In this document: piece by piece, positions 7,221 through 17,155 of the stretch
Layout of the letters: each line of letters starts with the position of its first letter
How positions within the stretch are numbered: position 1 is the stretch's first letter
Source of the DNA: CAVQTK01 sp963716455
Lineage (GTDB): Bacteria > Pseudomonadota > Gammaproteobacteria > Coxiellales > Coxiellaceae
DNA: 48,001 nucleotides
Direction: 5' to 3'
NCBI GenBank assembly: GCA_963716455.1
Contig: CAVQTK010000004.1
Span: 1 to 48,001, forward strand
Made by a program: the position numbers and the translations under genes
The notes under the pieces: model-generated
The model's database searches: none
Told to the model about the DNA's origin: nothing
What the model saw: only the letters and a program-made list of their open reading frames with translations

Positions 7221-9851
7221 GGGCTGTAAACTCTTTATCACCAGCTCATAGACATCTTTAGATAATTTGGGACTACTCTTAATACGTTCTAATTGTTCTC
7301 GCATTAGCCGTTGATTATTTTCAGCAAAACGTTGCCACCGAGTTAAAGGTTCTAACACTCTTGCGGCCACTTGGGGATTTTGTGGGTCAATTGCTAACAC
7401 TTGGTCGGCAATAAATTTATACCCAGAACCGTCTGGTGCATGAAAATGGATTAGATTTTGCGAAAAAGTCACAATCAAATTGTAAACATTATTCGGATTA
7501 GTTAACGAAAAAGCGGGATGATTTAATAATTTTTGTACTGTCTGCAAGGTATCCGGCAGTTGCGAAGCCGCCTGAAGTAAGAACCATTTATTTACCACTA
7601 GAGGCTGATTTGACCATCGATCATAAAATTCCGCTAAAGCTTGACGACGTGCTTCACCCGGGTAGTCATTTAAAGCCCATAAAGCTCCCATCACATCGGT
7701 CATATTATCGCTGTGACGAAACTGATCTAAAGCCACTTTTGCATAATTTTCTTCCTGACTCGCCACTAAATAATTTAAACAAAGATTTTTAAGACTCCTT
7801 TGTCCCATTACTTGGGGGTTGTAAACATATGCTTGATTGGAATTTAGAAAATTTTGATAACGTGCTAACCAATATTGCACTAATAATATAGCTAACTGAT
7901 GTTTAGCAAACATTCGTGCGCGGTGGATTTCTCTAATATCAATTACTTCCACTTGTTGTGCCAAATATGCTTCAGATGGAAGAGTTAATAACCGTGTTAG
8001 TAAATGAACGTCACCTGTATTGTCCAATAGCAATTCCTTTATGGTTTGAATCCACAAAGAAGGTAGCGCTAGCGTAACATCATTCTCTCCAGTCTTCATT
8101 AAATCTAACAGAACACGAACAGCTAAAGATTGGCTGGCTTCCCAGCGTGCCACAACATCTGTATCACAACGTGTTAAGAGTGTTAGTTCCTCTAAAGTAT
8201 AGGGATAGTTGACTCGAACCGGAGCAGAAAAATTTCTCAGCAATGAAGGGATGGGTTTTTGTTTTAGATCCGTAAATGTAAATACTTGCTGTGAATCATG
8301 AACCTCCAAAATTACCGTACTTCCCGTCTTCCTATTATTGTTAGTAAGTTGTGGCAACAAACCCTTGCCACTTGAATCTAAAAGTCCTACTGCTAAAGGT
8401 AAATGCAAAGGTTTTTTATGTGGTTGATCCGGGGTGGGAGGAATAGATTGATGAACAGTTAGAGTAAAAGTGTGGTGTTCAGGTTGGTAATCCCCTTTTA
8501 TGTCTAACCTTGGGGTTCCGCTTTGCTGATACCAAAGGAAAAATTGACTAAAATTTCGACCTGAAACATCCGCCATTGCTTGAATAAAATCTTCAGTCGT
8601 CACCGCTTGACCATCATGTCGACTAAAATATAAATCCATGCCTTTTCTAAACAATTCGGGGCCCAGCAAAGTACGCACCATTCGAATCACTTCCGCACCC
8701 TTTAAGTAAACGGTTGCCGTATAAAAATTATTTATTTCTATGTACGATTCTGGACGCACTGGATGAGCATTTGGGCCAGCGTCTTCTAAAAATTGACGAT
8801 TACGCAAAGCATTTACTTCATCAATGCGGGCTACTGCAGGCGAGATTATATCAGCATCAAACAATTGCTCACGCAATACCGTCAATCCTTCTTTCAAAGT
8901 AATTTGAAACCAGTCACGACAGGTAACACGGTTTCCTGACCAATTGTGGAAATATTCATGTCCTATAACACTTTCTATACCAACATAATCTTGGTCGGTA
9001 GCCGTATCCGGTCGAGCCAAAATATATTTGGTATTAAAAATATTAAGTCCCTTATTTTCCATTGCTCCCATGTTAAAATCACTAACTGCCACAATCATAT
9101 AAATATTTAAATCATATTCTCGACCAAAAATTTGTTCGTCCCAACGCATAGCATGTTTTAAAGCTTCTAATGCAAAATCACCCTGATCTTTAAAACCTTT
9201 TTCCAAATACATATGCAAACTAACTTGCCTACCGGATTGAGTAATAAATTGATCCGCAAGCAAATCGAAATCACCCGCCACTAAAGCAAATAAATAGCTA
9301 GGTTTTAAAGAGGGATCTTCCCAATGAGCCCAATGCCTGCCGTTACTTAATAATTTCGTTTCTATTAAATTACCATTGGACAATAAAATAGGATAAAGAT
9401 TTTGATCAGCAGTTATGGTGGTAGAAAATCTCGACATGACATCTGGCCGGTCCAAATAATAAGTAATGCGCCGAAAACCATGTGCTTCACATTGGGTACA
9501 AAAGTTACTTCTTGATTTATACAATCCACTTAATTGGGTATTTTTTTGTGGCTGAATGACTACTTCAGTTTCTAAAATAAAAGCATCGGGGACATTAAAA
9601 ACCGTCAGGCTATTATCATCTATTTGATATCGATCAGCTAATACATGTTGGCCATCTATCATTATGTGCCGCAAGGTTAATTCTTCTCCATCCAATACAA
9701 GAGGAGAATCCGCATGAGCGGTGGAACTGCGCTGCATTTTTAAAATAGTCTTAACAATCGTATCTTCTTCATGCAAATCCACATATAAATGCACCGAATG
9801 AATAATAAAATCCGCTGGGCGGTAATCTTTTAAATAATGAATTTTATGCAT
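7215..9851 (-). CDS. pepN: aminopeptidase N (M1 family)
   Basis: Cytoplasmic zinc metallo-aminopeptidase of 878 aa (E. coli PepN is 870). The substrate-recognition motif GAMENKGLN and the zinc motif HEYFHNW followed by the downstream Glu in KEGLTVLREQ are intact, as is the C-terminal helical domain. The start is taken as MHKIHYLKDYRPADF at 9851, which has AAGGA nine bases upstream; a longer frame to 9872 would overlap the cytochrome gene. It follows the b561 gene by five bases. The last sense codon and stop lie inside a MITE-like repeat, so the native C-terminus may have been altered by a few residues. Confidence 0.93.
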   Translation of the reverse strand: MHKIHYLKDYRPADFIIHSVHLYVDLHEEDTIVKTILKMQRSSTAHADSPLVLDGEELTLRHIMIDGQHVLADRYQIDDNSLTVFNVPDAFILETEVVIQPQKNTQLSGLYKSRSNFCTQCEAHGFRRITYYLDRPDVMSRFSTTITADQNLYPILLSNGNLIETKLLSNGRHWAHWEDPSLKPSYLFALVAGDFDLLADQFITQSGRQVSLHMYLEKGFKDQGDFALEALKHAMRWDEQIFGREYDLNIYMIVAVSDFNMGAMENKGLNIFNTKYILARPDTATDQDYVGIESVIGHEYFHNWSGNRVTCRDWFQITLKEGLTVLREQLFDADIISPAVARIDEVNALRNRQFLEDAGPNAHPVRPESYIEINNFYTATVYLKGAEVIRMVRTLLGPELFRKGMDLYFSRHDGQAVTTEDFIQAMADVSGRNFSQFFLWYQQSGTPRLDIKGDYQPEHHTFTLTVHQSIPPTPDQPHKKPLHLPLAVGLLDSSGKGLLPQLTNNNRKTGSTVILEVHDSQQVFTFTDLKQKPIPSLLRNFSAPVRVNYPYTLEELTLLTRCDTDVVARWEASQSLAVRVLLDLMKTGENDVTLALPSLWIQTIKELLLDNTGDVHLLTRLLTLPSEAYLAQQVEVIDIREIHRARMFAKHQLAILLVQYWLARYQNFLNSNQAYVYNPQVMGQRSLKNLCLNYLVASQEENYAKVALDQFRHSDNMTDVMGALWALNDYPGEARRQALAEFYDRWSNQPLVVNKWFLLQAASQLPDTLQTVQKLLNHPAFSLTNPNNVYNLIVTFSQNLIHFHAPDGSGYKFIADQVLAIDPQNPQVAARVLEPLTRWQRFAENNQRLMREQLERIKSSPKLSKDVYELVIKSLQPL

Positions 9852-9856
9852 AAGCT

Positions 9857-10423
9857 TTAGTCCTTTAAACAATAGTTTTTTATGCCAGGCAACATGCGCC
9901 TTAAGACATAATTTTTATCCCAAAAATGATGTTTCAATGCAGCACCTACATGTAAAACCAATAAGCCGATAATTATCCATGCGGTGTAACCATGGATGTC
10001 AAAAATTTTATCTGCTAATGCTCGATTTGCCTTAAGAGGTAAGGCCACATCTATCCACCCCCAAAACAAAACCTTTTTGCCTGCTAAAGACGACATCAAC
10101 CAGCCGCTAATTACCATCGTAAATACTGCCAAGTATAAACAAAAATGAACTATTTTAGCCGTAGTTTGTTGCCATAATGGAATCGTTAATGGTAATACTG
10201 GTTTAACATTTATCAAACTCCATCCAAATTGAGTTAATATAAGAAGCAATATGGTCAAACCTAATGATTTGTGAAGACCAACGAGTGTTATTTGCAATGA
10301 AGGATTTTCATCTAGCAATCCCAAACTAAAACCAAAAATTAACATGCCGATAATTAATATCGCATTCAACCAGTGTAAAGTTTTGCTTAAACTGCCATAG
10401 CTTTCATAAGTATTTTTTATCAT
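9857..10423 (-). CDS. cytochrome b561 family protein
   Basis: Four-helix membrane dihaem cytochrome b of 188 aa. It shows the family layout with haem-ligand histidines in the first helix (KTLHWLNAI), second helix (LHKSLGL) and last helix region (DIHGYTAW and VLHVGAALKHHF). It is thought to move electrons between the quinone pool and periplasmic acceptors such as superoxide. The start at 10423 is chosen because AAGGA lies eight bases upstream; a longer frame to 10459 lacks such a site. pepN follows immediately. Confidence 0.85.
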   Translation of the reverse strand: MIKNTYESYGSLSKTLHWLNAILIIGMLIFGFSLGLLDENPSLQITLVGLHKSLGLTILLLILTQFGWSLINVKPVLPLTIPLWQQTTAKIVHFCLYLAVFTMVISGWLMSSLAGKKVLFWGWIDVALPLKANRALADKIFDIHGYTAWIIIGLLVLHVGAALKHHFWDKNYVLRRMLPGIKNYCLKD

Positions 10424-10481
10424 AGTGTTCCTTATAAGGTCGAATTCATAAGCATTCACGAAGTTTAATTTGCCAACACAG

Positions 10482-10571
10482 AAAACCCCTTTTTGCTCCG
10501 TGAACCGTTACAGTTACATAGATTCAAATAGACATGAAAAATAAAACCATGTCAAGAGCAAAAACAGGGGT
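10482..10571. repeat. inverted repeat in the cybB-lipB intergenic region
   Basis: ACCCCTTTTTGCTC at the left is matched by GAGCAAAAACAGGGGT at the right, giving arms of about 14-16 bases around a 57-base interior. The left part contains, on the minus strand, the AACTGTAACGGTTCACGG motif that recurs in other intergenic regions. It could be another small mobile palindrome, or carry the divergent promoters of cybB and lipB. Confidence 0.4.
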
Positions 10572-10707
10572 GGCAGGCCTGTGGGCCCTTAGGGTCAAGT
10601 TGAAATTTTAAGCAGACCTTGTTCAATAGTAGCCACTGTGGCCAAGACCTTTATATACAAATTTTTGCTTAAGGTTTCAGATTAACCTTAATTATTTCTT
10701 TAAAATA

Positions 10708-11361
10708 ATGTTTATGTCTACTTCTTTAATTATTCGTGAGCTAGGTCTTTGCTCTTATCTACCAACGTGGCAAGCAATGCAAGATTTCACCCAGAAACGC
10801 TCCATTGATACACCCGATGAACTATGGCTACTAGAGCACTACCCTATTTTCACCCAAGGATTAGCTGGAAAGGCCGAACATATACTAAACCCTCATCAAA
10901 TCCCAATAATTCAAACTGATCGTGGTGGACAGGTAACCTACCATGGGCCCGGTCAATTAGTTGCTTACCCCTTATTAGATTTATCCCGACACTCGTTGTC
11001 CATTCATCAGTTCGTTTCACTTTTGGAACAAACCATAATTAGTTTGTTAACCATGCTAGGTATTACTGCACAAGCTAATTCTATTGCACGAGGAGTTTAT
11101 GTCGACCAAAAAAAAATTTGCTCTATTGGTTTAAGAGTCCGGCGACGTTGTTCTTATCATGGAATAGCTCTAAATGTTGCCATGGACTTAACGCCATTCT
11201 CTTACATTAATCCTTGTGGGTACCAAGGAATGGCTATGACTCAAATAAACGATTTTCTTCCAATCACCTGTGAAGAGATTAAACTAGTATTTATTACTGC
11301 TTTCCTACACTCTTTTGGTTATAATCATCATAAAATTACCGCAGAATTACCATGGAGCTAG
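10708..11361 (+). CDS. lipB: octanoyltransferase LipB
   Basis: Transfers octanoyl from acyl carrier protein to lipoyl domains, the first step of lipoate synthesis. The signature RGGQVTYHGPGQLVAYPLLDL (core RGGQVTYHGPGQ) is intact, as are the Lys region KKICSIGLRVRR and the catalytic Cys in NPCGYQGM. Length 217 aa is normal. A second in-frame ATG two codons later is equally possible as start. lipA follows after seven bases, so both steps are made from one transcript. Confidence 0.94.
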   Translation: MFMSTSLIIRELGLCSYLPTWQAMQDFTQKRSIDTPDELWLLEHYPIFTQGLAGKAEHILNPHQIPIIQTDRGGQVTYHGPGQLVAYPLLDLSRHSLSIHQFVSLLEQTIISLLTMLGITAQANSIARGVYVDQKKICSIGLRVRRRCSYHGIALNVAMDLTPFSYINPCGYQGMAMTQINDFLPITCEEIKLVFITAFLHSFGYNHHKITAELPWS

Positions 11362-11368
11362 TTGATTA

Positions 11369-12319
11369 ATGAGTACTGCATATGACCCTTCAAAGAAAGC
11401 ACTGGGGGCGGATAAACTGAGTCGAATTCCGGTAAAGGTTGAGCAAATCGCCACACCATTACGTAAACCTGAGTGGATTCGCATCAAGTTACCTAATAAT
11501 AACAATGTGAGTGCACTTAAGAAATTACTGCGAGCTAATCATTTAGTCACTGTTTGTGAGGAAGCCGCCTGTCCCAACTTAAGTGAATGCTTTAATCACG
11601 GTACAGCCACCTTCATGATTATGGGGGATAAATGCACGAGAAGATGCACTTTTTGCAATGTAGGACATGGTCGACCTGACCCTTTAGACCTTAAAGAACC
11701 GGAAAACTTAGCTCAAACTATTGCACAAATGCAATTGAAGTATGTGGTCATTACCTCGGTAGATCGCGATGATTTACGGGATGGGGGGGCTAGCCATTTT
11801 AAAAATTGTATTCTGGCTATACGCGAAAAAAATCCACAGATTAAAATAGAAATCTTAGTACCTGATTTTCGTGGGAGAATGGATAAAGCCTTAGATCAGC
11901 TTGAACAAGCATTACCCGACGTTTTTAATCACAACATTGAGACTGTTGATCGACTCTATCGTCAAGTAAGACCAGGTTCAGATTATCTATGGTCCCTTCA
12001 ATTATTAAAAATTTTCAAACAACGTTTTATGACTATTCCTACTAAATCCGGTATGATGTTAGGTTTAGGCGAAACTTCTCAAGAGGTCGAACAAGTTATG
12101 CACGACTTAAGAGATCATCAAGTAAATATATTAACTTTAGGTCAATATTTGCAACCTACTTCTTTTCATACCCCAGTTCATCGCTATGCTACCCCTGAGG
12201 AATTTAATCAATATGCTCAGCTCGCTAAACAATTAGGATTTACAAATGTAGCAAGCGGCCCCTTAGTACGGTCTTCTTATCATGCAGATAAGCAAGCAGC
12301 CGGTGAGATTGTTTCTTAA
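11369..12319 (+). CDS. lipA: lipoyl synthase LipA (radical SAM)
   Basis: Inserts two sulfurs into the octanoyl group on lipoyl domains of 2-oxoacid dehydrogenases and the glycine-cleavage H protein. Both iron-sulfur clusters are readable: auxiliary cluster Cys63, Cys68 and Cys74 (CEEAACPNLSEC) and radical-SAM cluster Cys89, Cys93 and Cys96 (CTRRCTFC). The C-terminal RSSYHAD supplies the conserved Ser ligand. Length 316 aa is typical. It ends two bases before the next gene. Confidence 0.95.
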   Translation: MSTAYDPSKKALGADKLSRIPVKVEQIATPLRKPEWIRIKLPNNNNVSALKKLLRANHLVTVCEEAACPNLSECFNHGTATFMIMGDKCTRRCTFCNVGHGRPDPLDLKEPENLAQTIAQMQLKYVVITSVDRDDLRDGGASHFKNCILAIREKNPQIKIEILVPDFRGRMDKALDQLEQALPDVFNHNIETVDRLYRQVRPGSDYLWSLQLLKIFKQRFMTIPTKSGMMLGLGETSQEVEQVMHDLRDHQVNILTLGQYLQPTSFHTPVHRYATPEEFNQYAQLAKQLGFTNVASGPLVRSSYHADKQAAGEIVS

Positions 12320-12321
12320 GC

Positions 12322-14364
12322 ATGGAGCATTATTTACAGCCCTTGATGGATTATTTGCGTCAGCACCCGCAAATAGGGCTACTGATTACTTTTGTGATTG
12401 CTTTCATTGAATCATTGCCCTTATTAGGTACACTCTTCCCTGGTTCCATCACCATGACAGCTATTGGAGCTCTTATTGGTTCTTCTGTATTACCCGCCAC
12501 AGCGACTTTTATTTGGGCTATAGCCGGAGCCTTCATAGGAGACTGTTTTGGTTTTTGGTTAGGTAATCGTTACCATGAATCTATACGGTCCATTTGGCCA
12601 ATATATAAATTTACCAAATGGCTTGATATCGGTGAAAAATTTTTTGCCAAGCATGGCGGAAAAAGTATTATCATCGGTCGCTTTATAGGCCCTACTCGTA
12701 GCGCCATGCCTCTTATTGCTGGTATTTTTCGCGTCACTTGGTCAAAATTTATTCCAGTTGGATTAATAGCTGCTGTTTTGTGGTCTTTAGTTTATATATT
12801 ACCTGGAGTTCTTTTAGGGGCATTAGCTTTAGAATTCCCTCCAGGAAAGGTAACTAAAGTTTTATTAGTCGGCCTTGCTTTCATTGTAGCCTTATGGCTC
12901 ATATTTTGGGCTATTCAATATTTTTTCAAACAACTAGGGAGGTTGATTGGTAAAAATATTGATATGGTTTGGAATTGGTTGAATCGACACTATCCTTCTT
13001 ACACTTTAATCCGCTTAATTACCAATCAACAAAAACCAGAAGATCATTATCAGCTTATGCTAGTGCTGTTAGCACTAATTAGTAGCCTATTTTTTTTATT
13101 GCTCTGGTTAAATATTTCTCATGATGGCGCATTTGTTGCCATTAACACTCCTTTATTTTATTTAATCCAAAGTTTTCAAAGTTCAGCTTCCACTTCTTTC
13201 TGGGCATTAATAACGTTACTCGCAACCCCCACTGGCATGATCATTACCAGTATTTTAGCTGCTGTTGGTTTTGCTTTCTTTAAACAGTGGCGAGCCTGTG
13301 TGCATTTACTCATTTTAACTTTTCTTGCAGCAACAGCGGTGGAAGGAATAAAATGGTTATATTATTTTCCACGACCCACTAGCTTCTTAAAAAACGCTCT
13401 TAGCTCTTCTTTTCCCAGTGGTCATACTATAATGGGAATAGTCGTATTTGGCTTTTTAGCTTTTTTAACTTCACGAATAGTTTCCAAAAAAATACCTTTT
13501 ATTATAGCTATTGTAATCATCCTGCTAATTAGTCTTTCAAGATTGTTTTTAGGTCAACATTGGTTGACTGATATTTTAGGCGCCTGGCTGTTAGGGTTAA
13601 GTTTGTTATTATTCATAATCGTTTCTTATCAGCGTCAGCCTAAGCCTAACTCTAGGTTTACCTTAGATAAAAAATACTTAGCAATTATTTTAACTTTAAG
13701 CATATTGATACCCTGGGCGGTAAACCTATTGTTGCATTGGCAAACTACTATTCGTAACAGTCAAGCTTCTTGGCCGCAAGTAACACTCAGCTTTCGGCAA
13801 TGGTGGAGTGAACCCACTATTGGAGTTCCGCTATATCGAAGTGATCGCTTTGGTCATCTCGCGCAACCTTTTAACATTCAATGGGCCGCAAGTTTAGAAG
13901 AGATACAAACTTTTTTAATTAAAAATGGATGGGAAGAGTTGGAACGTTATTCGCATGTGCAAAACACTATTCAACGCATAATGAAAGTTGAACCCGAATT
14001 TCACATGCCTATTTTAGGTTGGCTTTACCGAAATCAGCCTCCAGTGCTATTTTATATTAAGCATTTAAAAAGTTCTCAAGATATTCTTGAATTACAATTA
14101 TGGGATTCTGGTGTTCGGTTTAACGATTCATCGTTACCCCTATGGGTTGGAATTATTACCTATCACAGTCCACCTGAAACTCTGATGCGTTTTCCAAAAC
14201 GATATATTCACTTACAATCAGGGCAAATTCTAACGCAACCTTTTACGGTATTTAAAAATTTTCAAATAAAAATTGCACATATACCTGTGGAGCAACAGCC
14301 GCCACGAATTCGCAGCCTGAATTGGGATGGTAATATTTTTATTCTAAAAGAAAATGATTTGTAA
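12322..14364 (+). CDS. DedA - PAP2 phosphatase - LssY C-terminal fusion membrane protein
   Basis: A 680-aa three-part membrane protein. Residues about 1-205 form a DedA/SNARE-associated domain (GRFIGPTRSAMPLIAG is its conserved core). About 240-440 is a PAP2 lipid phosphatase with all three motifs: KWLYYFPRP, SSFPSGHT and SRLFLGQHWLTD. About 480-680 is a soluble LssY-type C-terminal domain. The combination resembles LssY-like proteins of Legionella. Dephosphorylation or flipping of a polyprenyl or phospholipid substrate is inferred from the domains. It starts two bases after lipA but has no known link to lipoate; cotranscription may be incidental. Confidence 0.88.
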   Translation: MEHYLQPLMDYLRQHPQIGLLITFVIAFIESLPLLGTLFPGSITMTAIGALIGSSVLPATATFIWAIAGAFIGDCFGFWLGNRYHESIRSIWPIYKFTKWLDIGEKFFAKHGGKSIIIGRFIGPTRSAMPLIAGIFRVTWSKFIPVGLIAAVLWSLVYILPGVLLGALALEFPPGKVTKVLLVGLAFIVALWLIFWAIQYFFKQLGRLIGKNIDMVWNWLNRHYPSYTLIRLITNQQKPEDHYQLMLVLLALISSLFFLLLWLNISHDGAFVAINTPLFYLIQSFQSSASTSFWALITLLATPTGMIITSILAAVGFAFFKQWRACVHLLILTFLAATAVEGIKWLYYFPRPTSFLKNALSSSFPSGHTIMGIVVFGFLAFLTSRIVSKKIPFIIAIVIILLISLSRLFLGQHWLTDILGAWLLGLSLLLFIIVSYQRQPKPNSRFTLDKKYLAIILTLSILIPWAVNLLLHWQTTIRNSQASWPQVTLSFRQWWSEPTIGVPLYRSDRFGHLAQPFNIQWAASLEEIQTFLIKNGWEELERYSHVQNTIQRIMKVEPEFHMPILGWLYRNQPPVLFYIKHLKSSQDILELQLWDSGVRFNDSSLPLWVGIITYHSPPETLMRFPKRYIHLQSGQILTQPFTVFKNFQIKIAHIPVEQQPPRIRSLNWDGNIFILKENDL

Positions 14365-14424
14365 CTGTTCACGGGATAGAAAAGTAGAATGATTTAACTT
14401 ACATTCAAATCCCAATTTCTAGGG

Positions 14425-14722
14425 CTATCTGAGTCGGCTCTTTCTAGAATAGCTTCTGTTCAGTGGTATTGTTGATGATCGACGACGACAACAAGTGAAA
14501 AAGGAACATACATATGTGAAAGCTCCCACTACAGAAATGCTGCTTTGACTTGCAGGCGGTAACCTTGGCTTTTCGCTTGGACCAAAAAATTCTAATTTAG
14601 ATTCATCGCGATCATACCAGAGCCTATATATTCAGGAGAGTAGTTCGGTCTACGAAATTTCGTTCTACAAAATTAGGCTCAAAATTAAAAGTGCTCTTAC
14701 CAAAGGAATGACTTTCGATCAT
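14425..14722 (-). pseudogene. decayed small orphan gene, unknown function
   Basis: No intact ORF fills this stretch, yet three overlapping frames read like one protein. From the ATG at 14722 the frame gives MIESHSFGKSTFNFEPNF, then stops near 14630. A second frame continues (RTKFRRPNYSPEYIGSG). A third runs open to a TAG at 14425 (YDRDESKLEFFGPSEKP, then PPASQSS, a hydrophobic stretch with a Cys pair, and an Arg/Ser-rich tail). It lies 26 bases downstream of the orphan membrane gene on the same strand. This is reading by eye of frame continuity; no homologue is recognised. Confidence 0.4.
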
Positions 14723-14748
14723 AACGTTTGTTAAAAATATAGGTTCTT

Positions 14749-15991
14749 CTAGCGTTTCAACCGCCTGGGTGTTTTCACTGGGGTTGCTTCCGGAGTCGAC
14801 ATGGGTGGTAGCTCTATTTCCAGTGGAAATTTATCTTGTTCAGATTTATCAATTCGATATTCCAGCGTAGGTATCTCGCGACGCAAATAAGGACCCAGAT
14901 TGACCCAAGTAAAATAATGGCTGGAAAGAACTGAACAAGTCCTAGCTGTATAAGTTCGGGCTCCATCGGATAGTTTATAAAAATTATCAATAGCTCCCTT
15001 ATCAATCAAATTAAACATAGCTTTCGCCAAACCGTTGGTAGTTGCCGTTCCCATAGTCAACACAAATATGGGTCGCCAATAACTCCAGGCACGCTTAATA
15101 GCCGAACGATAATCTTCTCGGCGCCATCCTCTCCCCGGTGGGTAGGTCAATCTATGTAATTTTCTGGATAGCTGAAAAAATTTTAAAAAATCTTCAGGAG
15201 CAGAAAATCCGGCTATTTGAAAGAAAGGAATATTGACAGCGGCTGATACACAAAATAAGAATAAAATTTCCAATGGTAAGGTGAAGCAATCTTCGGTAGG
15301 GCATACAGTGTGAGAGACATGGTTAAATCCTTTAGCTGCTTTGTTGGCATAAAACCACAATTCTAATAAATGCGTTAACATAAACAGAGTTTTTGCAGCA
15401 TAGATAAAAATATTAGCACCCAAACCATGCTTAGTTTTTTCCTCTGCTTGAGCTTTATGTTCACTAGATGTTCCCAACCATTTTTTGGCAGTAGTATTAG
15501 AGGTATTAGTTACTCCATACGTGCGCTGCAAGACCGTAACTATAAAACCACCACCAAAAATAATTGCACCTAAAAAGTCATCATAATTTTCACTAGATAA
15601 TATCGCGTTAGCAAAAGCACTGCTCCCAATTGCAAATATTGCCCATGGAAAAAGTCCAAAAACTTAATGGAAACTTACATAATAGAGAAGCATCTTTAAA
15701 ATAACTCCATGAAGTTAATATTGATTTCTTAACTATAGAAAAAGAAAAGGTTTGATTCATCGGAAAATTAAGTTTGAAGGATAAAACACCTGCAAGCATT
15801 TTCTGTACCCAATTAACAGTTGCACCAATATTTCCATAATCAACAGCAATAAAGGGGCCAACTGATGCTAAAATTGCAGAAGGCACTGCCAAAACAGCGG
15901 GAAGTAAAAATCTTCCTTCTAAAACAAAATTAATATCTTCAACCTGATTATAAGTAAGCGGTCTAGTTCTGGGTAATAAACGCTCCTTCAC
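14749..15991 (-). pseudogene. orphan multi-pass membrane protein, one frameshift
   Basis: Two frames join into one protein of about 410 aa. The first runs from a GTG at 15991 (KERLLPRTRPLTYNQVEDINF, several hydrophobic segments) to a stop at 15608. The second is open from about 15662 (VFGLFPWAIFAIGSSAFA) to 14749 and ends in a Pro/Thr/Lys/Arg-rich tail. The shift lies near the AAAAA run at 15657-15661. At least five hydrophobic stretches are visible. The GTG start has no ribosome site and overlaps the small gene upstream by 29 bases, so coupling or a further frameshift joining them is possible. Family not recognised; it may be specific to this lineage. Confidence 0.55.
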
Positions 15992-16238
15992 TAGGAAGAG
16001 TTAAAAATCCTTCAGCTGTTTCCTGCCTTAGGGTACGACCCATAGGAGACCGGATAACGACGGTTTGTGATCCCGATCCTTGACGTGTAATAGCCCACTT
16101 TCCTCTTCTTGAATCATAAACCTCAGGATCAGTACTTCGGCTAAGGGAATTTGTGAATGCGACAGATTTCCCATCTCGTTCCATTCTAAGCCAAACTTTA
16201 GGCTTGGTCTTGGTCTTGGTTGTCTTTACATTTTTCAT
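15963..16238 (-). CDS. small basic protein of unknown function
   Basis: A 91-aa frame starting MKNVKTTKTKTKPKVW, basic at its N-terminus, soluble by composition, with no motif I recognise. An AAAGG sequence lies upstream of the ATG. Its 3' end overlaps the orphan membrane gene in another frame, so it is either a separate translationally coupled gene or the N-terminal part of that protein cut off by an indel. Given the number of indels in this window, both are open. Confidence 0.45.
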   Translation of the reverse strand: MKNVKTTKTKTKPKVWLRMERDGKSVAFTNSLSRSTDPEVYDSRRGKWAITRQGSGSQTVVIRSPMGRTLRQETAEGFLTLPSEGAFITQN

Positions 16239-16262
16239 TTCTTTAACCTTTTATAAATAAAT

Positions 16263-17143
16263 TTACTTATTCAATTGCTTTAACTTTTTTTCATACGCGT
16301 AATAATCCAGATTATAATATAATTTCTCTCTCGTTTCCATTTGTTCTAAAAGCAATTTTGTGTTCCTTGCTCACGTAATGTTTGGTAAACTCGAGTCGCA
16401 CTGGCATTCATCGCACGCATAGCTGACAACGGATACAAAATTATTGCTACTCCAACTTCAGCTAACTGTTCACGAGTAAAAAGTGGTGTTTTACCAAATT
16501 CGGTTATGTTCGCCAAAATCGGTACTTTTACCTTTTGACAAAATTGCTGATATTGATCTATCTCAGTTAATGCTTCAGCAAAAATAGCATCTGCTCCAGC
16601 AGCCACATAAGCACAAGCACGATCTATTGCTGCGGGAAGTCCTTCTACAGCTACTGCATCAGTTCTCGCAATAATGAAAAAATCAGGGTCCGTCCTGGCG
16701 TTAATAGCCACCTTTATTCTATCAACCATTTCAAAAGTACTAACTAATTCTTTGTTTGGAAGATGTCCACAACGTTTGGCGGCTACTTGATCTTCTATGT
16801 GGATAGCAGCAGCTCCCATTTTAATCATTTGTTGTATTGTACGAGTTATATTAAAAATATTTCCCCATCCCGTATCGATATCAACTAATAGAGGTAAAGC
16901 ACTACAGCTCGTAATTCGTCGTACATCTTCTAGCACATTATCTAGTGTAGTAATTCCTAAATCCGGTAAACCATAAGAAGTAGTAGCAACCCCACTTCCA
17001 GAAAGATAAATAGCTCGATAACCAGCCTGCTCTGCTAATAAGGCACAATACGCATTGATAGTCCCCACAATCTGCAGTGGAAATTCAGCCTCTAATGCTT
17101 GGCGGAATTTTTTCCCTGCACTTTGAGTTTCTATTATCTCCAT
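16263..17143 (-). pseudogene. prpB: 2-methylisocitrate lyase PrpB, C-terminal frameshift
   Basis: Splits 2-methylisocitrate into pyruvate and succinate in the propionate-degrading methylcitrate cycle. The catalytic loop motif KRCGH, substrate residues (SGSGVA near residue 48, DIDTGWG near 90) and the isocitrate-lyase fold are all present through residue about 260. The current frame then stops after GTQNCF. Adding one A to the AAAA run at about 16356-16359 restores GTQKLLLEQMETREKLYY and the usual PrpB tail, ending at 16263. The loss therefore affects about 30 C-terminal residues only; residual activity or sequence error is possible. No prpC or prpD is seen in the window. mpl lies 12 bases upstream. 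Confidence 0.85.
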
Positions 17144-17155
17144 CTCACCTTCTCC

